Assembly (NCBI GenBank): GCA_030529225.1
Contig: JAUMXH010000001.1
Location: 62,001-126,000 of the forward strand
Direction of reading: 5' to 3'
Length of the DNA: 64,000 bases
DNA from: Bacillota bacterium
GTDB lineage: Bacteria > Bacillota > Clostridia > Peptostreptococcales > Acidaminobacteraceae
Position 1 is the stretch's first letter. Every line of letters starts with the position of its first letter. The translations under genes were made by a program, and so were the position numbers. The notes below the pieces were generated by a model. It searched no databases and was not told the DNA's origin. It saw only the letters and a list, made by a program, of their open reading frames with translations. Positions 58,755 through 64,000 of the stretch are shown here, in pieces.

Positions 58755-60617
58755 ATGGGTCTAAAGAAAATCGGCATCGCAAGTCTCAGCATTCTCGGAA
58801 TGCTTTGCATCAATCTCATATTTTATGTGAAAACATTTACCTCGACTCTCAGTCCGCTCGCGATTGCAGGACTGGTCTTGGCGACGAGCTTCTTTGAACT
58901 CTTGGTGTTCTATAGACCGGAGCTGCGGGCAAGGTCGCTCGCCTTCGTACACGCCCTCCTCTTTTTCCTGCTCTCGTCCTCTAAGGTCATGCTCAGCATG
59001 TACATTATGTATTACGGTAACAGCAACATCTTCAGCAGGAGCGGGCAGGCGGGGAATTTGAGCGCGATTTCGGAGTACTTCCTTGCCCAGGTCAATCTGC
59101 CGAATGTGTTAATCGTGTTGTTGAGCTTGTTCGCAGCGGTGCTCTTGTTTTTGAAGTCCAAGTATCGCACCGACTCGGAGCGGCGCCTCCTAGCTTCCAA
59201 GGAACTGCTCTATTCCGCTGTCTCACTTTATCTTCTCTTGGCGCTGATTCTGTCTCAGCAGGCGGATTTTGAGTATTACCGAGCGATTGGAAGCTCCTTT
59301 TTGTCCTCAGTATGGCAAAGTGACATCATCATCGATGAAACCTATGCCGAGAACTTTGAACAAGAAAAGGCTTCCAATCTGAATCTAAGCCCTCTCTTTC
59401 GCAACTACGGGCATAAGAACCAATATACCGGAATCGGAAAAGACAAGAATATTTTGATCATCCAGGTGGAAAGCCTACAAAATGCCTTTATCAACAGGAA
59501 GTACAAGGGAAGGGAGATCACGCCCAACCTGAACAGGCTCATCAAAAAATCCTTCTACTTCACCGACTACTTTGAGATGCTCGGCTTCGGAAACTCTTCG
59601 GACGCGGAATACGTTTCCCTCCACAGCGCCTATTCTACGGTCAAAAACGGAGCTTACGAGGATTTTAAAGAAACGGACAGCTACGGACTTCCTAAAATTA
59701 TGAAATCCAAGTCCTACTTGACCAATGTGATGCACGGGAACACCGGCGAGTTTTACAACAGAGCCAACAACCATCCGAGTGTCGGCTTTGACCATACCTA
59801 TTACGGTGAGTTCTATCAGCAGGATGAAATCATCGGAATGGGGCTTTCCGATAAGTCCTTCTTTCGACAATCTCTGCCGATCTTTGAGCAAAATAAGGAC
59901 AAAAAGACGCTGAATTTTATGATTACCCTGACCTGCCACGCCCCGTACTATATGCCGGGTCCCGATATCGTCTTCACCGGTGAAGAGATCAAAGACACCT
60001 CTTTTGAACGATACCTGAATGCGGTGTACTATACGGATGTCGCAATCGGAGACTTTCTAAAGGAGCTCGAGGCGAGGGGCATTTTACAGAATACGGTCGT
60101 TGCAATCTACGGCGATCACCATGCCTTCACCTTGACCAACCCGGAGGAGAAGCGAGAACTGTCAAACTTTATCGGGCACAAATTTGACTATGATGAGATG
60201 CTGAAAATTCCGCTCATTATCTATGTTCCGGGCTATGAAAAAGAAATTGTCTGCGAGCATACCGGCAGCCAGTTGGATTTTCTGCCGACCATGATGAACA
60301 TCATGGGTTGGAACGACACCGTGACGCCGATGTTCGGAGTCGACCTGCTCGACGATCAGTTGAGTGAGGGGAATGTGATTTATCCTCAGACCTACATGCT
60401 CCAAGGAAGCTACATCACCAAGGACTACTTCTTTGAACAGGATCGGGAAGATGCGGGCAAGGGGAGGCTGGTCGACAGAAAGACCCGCGAAGAACTCCAA
60501 AATGTAGAGCGGGATGAACTCTCAAAACAGTCTGAGTTTGTCATCAAACTCTCAAATTATCTGTATTACAAAAACAGGATTCAGGATTTAATCACTGAAT
60601 TTAAAGCCCAAAATTAA
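58755..60617 (+). CDS. LtaS-family phosphoglycerol transferase (sulfatase fold)
   Basis: 620-residue membrane enzyme with about five N-terminal helices (1-175) and an extracytoplasmic sulfatase-fold domain (about 230-600). Metal-site motifs are IQVESLQNAFI, GNSSDAEY, YGDHHAF and CEHTGSQLDFLPTMMNIMGW, then FGVDLLD. In LtaS the catalytic nucleophile is Thr in a T-S-D-x-E setting; here the same place reads S-S-D-A-E, so Ser may serve. The role is polyglycerolphosphate (lipoteichoic acid) or related glycerophosphate transfer. A bidirectional terminator follows. Confidence 0.88.
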   Translation: MGLKKIGIASLSILGMLCINLIFYVKTFTSTLSPLAIAGLVLATSFFELLVFYRPELRARSLAFVHALLFFLLSSSKVMLSMYIMYYGNSNIFSRSGQAGNLSAISEYFLAQVNLPNVLIVLLSLFAAVLLFLKSKYRTDSERRLLASKELLYSAVSLYLLLALILSQQADFEYYRAIGSSFLSSVWQSDIIIDETYAENFEQEKASNLNLSPLFRNYGHKNQYTGIGKDKNILIIQVESLQNAFINRKYKGREITPNLNRLIKKSFYFTDYFEMLGFGNSSDAEYVSLHSAYSTVKNGAYEDFKETDSYGLPKIMKSKSYLTNVMHGNTGEFYNRANNHPSVGFDHTYYGEFYQQDEIIGMGLSDKSFFRQSLPIFEQNKDKKTLNFMITLTCHAPYYMPGPDIVFTGEEIKDTSFERYLNAVYYTDVAIGDFLKELEARGILQNTVVAIYGDHHAFTLTNPEEKRELSNFIGHKFDYDEMLKIPLIIYVPGYEKEIVCEHTGSQLDFLPTMMNIMGWNDTVTPMFGVDLLDDQLSEGNVIYPQTYMLQGSYITKDYFFEQDREDAGKGRLVDRKTREELQNVERDELSKQSEFVIKLSNYLYYKNRIQDLITEFKAQN

Positions 60618-60618
60618 A

Positions 60619-60655
60619 GAAAGGAACTGTTATTCAGTTCCTTTCTCTTTCTTAT
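60619..60655. terminator. Bidirectional terminator between the LtaS-family gene and the ABC ATPase gene
   Basis: A perfect 12-bp stem (AGAAAGGAACTG 60619-60630 with CAGTTCCTTTCT 60636-60647), five-base loop, with pyrimidine-rich CTTTCTT on the + side and an A/T-rich flank for the minus side. Confidence 0.82.
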
Positions 60656-60661
60656 CAACGC

Positions 60662-61651
60662 TTACTTTTTTAAAATTTCACCGTAGCGCAGCTGTTGTCT
60701 GTAGTTGTGGAGCGCACTCTCATAAAAGTCGAGCTTTTCCAGAACCTGCTTTTCTTCCTCGCTGGTTTCAATAATCTTCGAAATCGCTCCGTTCTTGATG
60801 ATCAACCTTCTGTCGGCCATCAGAGCGAGGGCGGGATCATGGGTTGCGATCAAAACGATTTTTTCTTCATCCGTCAGGAGGGAGAGGGCCTTATACCTGT
60901 CGATTCCTGCATTTTCAATCTCATCAATCAAAACAATTGAGGATTTACTCAAAATGGCGGTATCGGCGATCATCAGAGCCCTTGACTGTCCTCCGCTTAA
61001 CGAAGTGATGTGGGTTTCGGGCTTAAAGCGTTCTCCGGCCAAATCGTTGGCACACTCTAAGATTTTTGCAATCTTTTCCTTCGGGTTCTCGACCATCCTG
61101 CTGTTTGCATGAAGTTCCACGAACTCATACACCGAGAGGTCCATGACAAAGTTCATATTCTGTGATAACTGTGCCACGATTTTATTCTGCGGGTTATATC
61201 TTTGAGAGTAGTCCGGGTCCTTTCCGTCGATCAAAATCTTTCTTCCGGTCGGGGTATCGTGGTTGGCAAGCCATTCAATATCCGCCAAAAGTCTTGACTT
61301 TCCGCTTCCGGTGGCCCCCACAATCGAGACAATGTCCGATTTTTTCAGTACGATTTCCTCAAAGCTTTCCCTTTCTCCGTCCTTGTTCATTCCGGGAAGG
61401 ATGGTAATACTTTGAATGTTCGAGCTGTTTTCTTCCTTAAAGCCGGCCATCATCTCGAGAAAGTTCTCCAAATCGTGTTCAAACTGAACGGGATCGATCG
61501 CCATGTCTTCCAATTCTTTGATGGTAAAAGACGCCAGCATCTCGCTGATCGTAAGGTCCGCAATCTCATTCAAATTCAGACTGTATGTTTGGAAAAAATC
61601 CACTGCATAGGGATGTTCTTCTATAATTGTCCTTATCTTCGTATTCTTCAT
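60662..61651 (-). CDS. ABC-type ATPase with helical DUF1858-like N-terminus, no permease
   Basis: 329-residue protein. The N-terminus (1-70) looks like a DUF1858/ScdA-N-type helical domain (IIEEHPYAVDFFQTYSLNL, then LTISEML). An ABC nucleotide-binding domain follows, with Walker A GATGSGKS (112-119), signature LSGGQSRALMIADTA, Walker B VLIDEIENAG and the switch His in LIATHDP. The Walker B Asp-Glu pair is intact, so ATP hydrolysis is likely. There is no membrane segment and no permease gene nearby. It is the last of three minus-strand genes, 10 bases after the GTPase gene. Function is unknown; a soluble ATPase that handles a metal or cofactor with its neighbours is one possibility. Confidence 0.82.
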   Translation of the reverse strand: MKNTKIRTIIEEHPYAVDFFQTYSLNLNEIADLTISEMLASFTIKELEDMAIDPVQFEHDLENFLEMMAGFKEENSSNIQSITILPGMNKDGERESFEEIVLKKSDIVSIVGATGSGKSRLLADIEWLANHDTPTGRKILIDGKDPDYSQRYNPQNKIVAQLSQNMNFVMDLSVYEFVELHANSRMVENPKEKIAKILECANDLAGERFKPETHITSLSGGQSRALMIADTAILSKSSIVLIDEIENAGIDRYKALSLLTDEEKIVLIATHDPALALMADRRLIIKNGAISKIIETSEEEKQVLEKLDFYESALHNYRQQLRYGEILKK

Positions 61652-61661
61652 TCGAGTCCAC

Positions 61662-62351
61662 CTACATTTTTATCTTCTTCACATTGCCAAGCTGGTAAGA
61701 TTTACCGATACGCGTTTCGCCCAGGCAATAAGAGCAGAGCGCCGCAGGCATCGGGAATCTGAGCCGGTATCCCTCCAGGTTGCTGATGGCGAGTTCATTG
61801 CTCAAAATCAGCTTTGCCAATTCTTCCGAGCCTTGTCCGGTCAAGCCGTTCACGTGCAGAATCTTCGCCTTCGGATTCACAAAAGAAACCCGTGAAGCAA
61901 ACACTTCTTTTTCGGCTTGCGAGACAATGTCCGATTTCGTAACGGCTACGATGTCGGCAGACTTCAACATAGGACCGATCTTTTGGGGCGTGTTAATTCC
62001 CGACAAGTTGTCTATGGTACAAATGGCGGTGATGTTTTGAATATAGGGGGAACATCTGTTACACAGACCCGCCGTTTCGGCGAAGAGGACATCCAGTTTC
62101 TCCTGGTGCGCCCAATCCACACAGTCTTCAATATTGGAAATGAAGAAGTGGTCCGGACACAGGCCGCCCGACAGGCCCTTTTTTGCCAAAATGTTCTTTT
62201 TTGCGTAGATTTCGTCGTCGTTTGTATACAAACAGTCAAACTTCATGACTCCAACCTTAAAGCCCTGTTCCATCAGGTTTGTTGCTGTTTTAATTATGAT
62301 ACTGGTCTTGCCGGAAGACGGCGGACCTGATATTACTGCTAATCTCATCAC
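61662..62351 (-). CDS. HypB/UreG/CobW-like GTPase with two CxxC motifs
   Basis: 229-residue SIMIBI-class P-loop protein. Walker A is SGPPSSGKTS (about 8-17), the Walker B region reads VLFAETAGLCNRCSP, and the base-recognition motif is TKSD. Two cysteine pairs, CNRC right after the Walker B Glu and CSYC near the C-terminus, look like metal ligands. HypB and UreG are nickel-delivery GTPases and CobW-type proteins handle zinc or cobalt, so a metallochaperone role is reasonable but unproved. Start Met1 or Met2 cannot be separated. It lies 12 bases after the DUF1858/binding-protein gene. Confidence 0.82.
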   Translation of the reverse strand: MMRLAVISGPPSSGKTSIIIKTATNLMEQGFKVGVMKFDCLYTNDDEIYAKKNILAKKGLSGGLCPDHFFISNIEDCVDWAHQEKLDVLFAETAGLCNRCSPYIQNITAICTIDNLSGINTPQKIGPMLKSADIVAVTKSDIVSQAEKEVFASRVSFVNPKAKILHVNGLTGQGSEELAKLILSNELAISNLEGYRLRFPMPAALCSYCLGETRIGKSYQLGNVKKIKM

Positions 62352-62363
62352 TTACCTCTCAAC

Positions 62364-63572
62364 TTATTTGATTCCGAATATTTTTTCACACTCCAGCAGG
62401 ATTTCATCTACATCGTTCTCATCGATAAAGTCCCAACCGACCCATTTGAGCGCCTGATCCTCTTCCAAGTGGTAAGAAGCGCCTTCCAATGTCGCAGGGA
62501 ACTTCCCGTTCGCACTCAATAGAGCGTCCACATTCTCTTCTTTGAAGAAGTTGATAATCGTATCGAACTCTTCCTGCTTGTCTTTTTTGGCAATGAGGAA
62601 AATCGGGCTGATGATGGCGCCGTCCTTCGGCCAAACCACCTCAATGTCCGTGGTATTGTAGACCATCTTGGTAAAGAAGTACGGAACGATGCTGATTGCC
62701 GGCGGATTTTTCTTTTTGAAGGCACCTGCCATCTCAGCAGGGTGCAAACTCTGGGCATTCGCTTTTTTCAAGCGTTCGATTCCTTCATAGCCGAATTCCT
62801 TGTAAATGTTCAAGCAAATCGCATTGAACATATCGAGGTCGCCGAGCGGAATCGACAAAGAACCCTCAAACTCCGGCTTCATCAAGTCCGCCCAAGAATC
62901 GAACTTCCTGTCACCGAGCACCTTTTTATTCACCAGGAACACGCAAGGGACTACTGCCAGAATAAAGTATCTTCCCTTCGGATCTCTGAGACTGATCGTT
63001 TGATTGTCGAAACGCTCATTCATCTTCGGATGACGGACAATGTAATCTCCGCTCTCAAAGAGTTCTTCCTTGACCTTACGGCCGAAAAAGTGTTCGAACC
63101 CGACTGAAAGTGCAATGTCCGGACCGAGCTTTCTCTCGGCGTCAAAGGCCTTTTTGATATGGTCGATACCCATTGAGGCCGACTGCAGATCGAATTGCGC
63201 CTTCTCCGCGATGCCGTTTATCTTGCTGCTTTCCTGCATCGCCTCTTGCAAGCTGATGCGGATCGGGCAGGGGAGCACGCCCGTCATCAGGAAGTCCGGT
63301 TGCTCATACGTTTTTTTCGCAAGACCCAGGGTCACGTCATCCGTGCTGCTCCTGTCCTCAATCAGGTTGAGCAGGTTTTTTTCCAACGCGTCGTAATCGA
63401 CTCCTTTAAGGGCGCAACCGCTTCCAATGGTCATGACCTTTCCGATGGTGTTCAGCATTTTCGGATTTCCCAGAGGAGTGAATCCGACCCCGATCAGATA
63501 GTCCAGGGTTGCAGGATACTTGGTAACGATATCATATACCTTCGTGTTTTTATCAAAATATGGATTGTTCAT
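62364..63572 (-). CDS. DUF1858 plus type 2 periplasmic-binding-protein fold, apparently cytoplasmic
   Basis: 402-residue protein. Residues 1-70 form a DUF1858 domain (KVYDIVTKYPATLDYLIGVGF, then MLNTIGKVMTIGSGC). The rest resembles iron/thiamine-type ABC substrate-binding proteins (class D/F): KFDSWADLMKPEFEGSLSIP and IVPYFFTKMVYNT are typical segments. There is no signal peptide or lipobox, which is odd for a binding protein and suggests it works inside the cell. Cys53, Cys102 (LPCPIRI) and Cys209-region (VVPCVF) could bind a metal or cluster. It is the first gene of the three-gene set; the ribosome site is AAAGGAAA and an inverted-repeat operator candidate lies upstream. Confidence 0.83.
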   Translation of the reverse strand: MNNPYFDKNTKVYDIVTKYPATLDYLIGVGFTPLGNPKMLNTIGKVMTIGSGCALKGVDYDALEKNLLNLIEDRSSTDDVTLGLAKKTYEQPDFLMTGVLPCPIRISLQEAMQESSKINGIAEKAQFDLQSASMGIDHIKKAFDAERKLGPDIALSVGFEHFFGRKVKEELFESGDYIVRHPKMNERFDNQTISLRDPKGRYFILAVVPCVFLVNKKVLGDRKFDSWADLMKPEFEGSLSIPLGDLDMFNAICLNIYKEFGYEGIERLKKANAQSLHPAEMAGAFKKKNPPAISIVPYFFTKMVYNTTDIEVVWPKDGAIISPIFLIAKKDKQEEFDTIINFFKEENVDALLSANGKFPATLEGASYHLEEDQALKWVGWDFIDENDVDEILLECEKIFGIK

Positions 63573-63643
63573 ACTATTTCCTTTCTGTTAGCCTAATCTA
63601 TAAACCGGTGTTTTCTTGATGCTATCGTAACAAATTGGGCTTT

Positions 63644-63672
63644 GATAGTCTGTTGCAATTGTCACAGCTATC
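63644..63672. repeat. Operator-like inverted repeat upstream of the DUF1858 gene
   Basis: GATAG-t-CTGT (63644-63653), a central CAATTG (63656-63661), then ACAG-CTATC (63664-63672): arms complementary except for one bulged base and two central mismatched positions. A third copy of the arm word, CTATC, is at 63622-63626. It sits about 72 bases upstream of the start codon at 63572, where an activator or repressor would bind; I see no good -35 for this gene. Confidence 0.55.
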
Positions 63673-63699
63673 ACTGACTTAAAAACTTTTTTCCGATAC

Positions 63700-63728
63700 A
63701 AAAAAAGCAAGCTTCAAAACTTGCCTTT
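63700..63728 (-). terminator. Terminator of the PhoU-domain gene
   Basis: On the minus strand: GCAAG (63720-63724), loop TTTTGAAG, CTTGC (63707-63711), then T7. Confidence 0.75.
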
Positions 63729-63750
63729 CTCGTTTGAATCAGCGTATTTT

Positions 63751-63999
63751 TTAAGCTTTTTCTATGTCATTCACATAGAGGGATATTTTGGTTGCGTGGT
63801 CGGCTATCCTCTCTAAATTGCTAATGATATCCAAGAATATGATACCCGCTTCCGGCTGACACAAACCTTCCTGCAATCTTTGAATGTGTTGCTTTCGCAT
63901 GCTTCTTTCAAATTCGTCTACCTTATATTCTCGCTTGATAACCTTCTTCGCCAGGTACTTATCTTCATTCTCCAAGGCTTTGAGGGATTGGCTGATTGA
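63751..63999 (-). CDS. PhoU-domain protein, C-terminal part (cut by the window edge)
   Basis: 82 residues are visible; the frame is open to the window end, so the gene starts outside. The text LENEDKYLAKKVIKREYKVD and IFLDIISNLERIADHATKIS is a PhoU four-helix half-domain with its metal-binding ERIADH region. It could be PhoU itself or, because this is the end of the protein, the C-terminal PhoU domain of a NptA/YjbB-type Na+/phosphate cotransporter; the latter seems somewhat likelier. An intrinsic terminator follows at 63700-63728. Confidence 0.85.
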   Translation of the reverse strand, partial: SISQSLKALENEDKYLAKKVIKREYKVDEFERSMRKQHIQRLQEGLCQPEAGIIFLDIISNLERIADHATKISLYVNDIEKA

Positions 64000-64000
64000 C

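Overview
The window reads as a stretch of chromosome from a low-to-moderate GC, Gram-positive, obligately anaerobic member of the Clostridia. Supporting signs are strong AGGAGG-type ribosome sites, sigma-A style promoters, a clostridial-order Rnf operon (C-D-G-E-A-B) and a full 2-hydroxyacyl-CoA dehydratase cluster of the kind used for reductive Stickland fermentation of leucine or aromatic amino acids. An amino-acid-fermenting relative of the oral and gut 'Eubacterium' / Anaerovoracaceae-Peptostreptococcales group is my best guess; that placement is inference. I see no insertion sequence, prophage, CRISPR array, tRNA or rRNA.

Layout. 1-7.2 kb: housekeeping genes on the + strand (deoC, mtaB, a HIT protein, DUF177-rpmF, terminator, ybeY-cdd-era-mgtE-recO). 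7.3-15.4 kb: a cyclic-di-GMP block, with two large membrane GGDEF/EAL proteins whose degenerate domains are complementary and a third membrane protein with an intact GGDEF, surrounding argR and recN. 15.4-22.8 kb: ispE, hflX, a YigZ-family gene, an orphan OmpR-type regulator with an eroded receiver domain, and a very large class A penicillin-binding protein. 22.8-26.7 kb: a long structured noncoding RNA with its own promoter, best explained as OLE RNA, followed by oapA, dxs and deoD. 26.7-34.4 kb: a small HTH protein and an SGNH hydrolase, then minus-strand ispF, ispD and a PIN-TRAM protein, a divergent cell-wall hydrolase and apbE, and minus-strand yebC, nadE and a small membrane protein.

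34.4-47.9 kb is the metabolic centre: CoA-transferase (hadA), dehydratase subunits (hadB, hadC), acyl-CoA dehydrogenase, etfB, etfA, 2-hydroxyacid dehydrogenase (ldhA), a BrnQ amino-acid carrier, an aminotransferase, an acyl-CoA ligase and the dehydratase activator (hadI). Together they can import an amino acid, transaminate it, reduce the 2-oxoacid, activate and dehydrate the 2-hydroxyacid, and reduce the enoyl-CoA with electrons from Etf. Many junctions of this cluster carry hairpins. rpsB-tsf follow, then rnfCDGEAB (50.0-55.3 kb), which would turn reduced ferredoxin into an ion gradient; ApbE at 31.4 kb is the likely flavin-attaching enzyme for RnfG and RnfD. ligA, hisS and an LtaS-family gene follow.

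60.7-63.6 kb, on the minus strand, holds the least explained set: an apparently cytoplasmic DUF1858 plus periplasmic-binding-protein-fold protein, a HypB/UreG/CobW-like GTPase with two CxxC motifs, and an ABC ATPase with its own helical N-terminal domain and no permease. A multi-arm inverted repeat lies upstream. The window ends inside a PhoU-domain gene.

The two places most worth a second look are the OLE RNA locus, set among four genes of the MEP isoprenoid pathway (ispE, dxs, ispF, ispD within about 14 kb), and the three-gene DUF1858/GTPase/ABC system.
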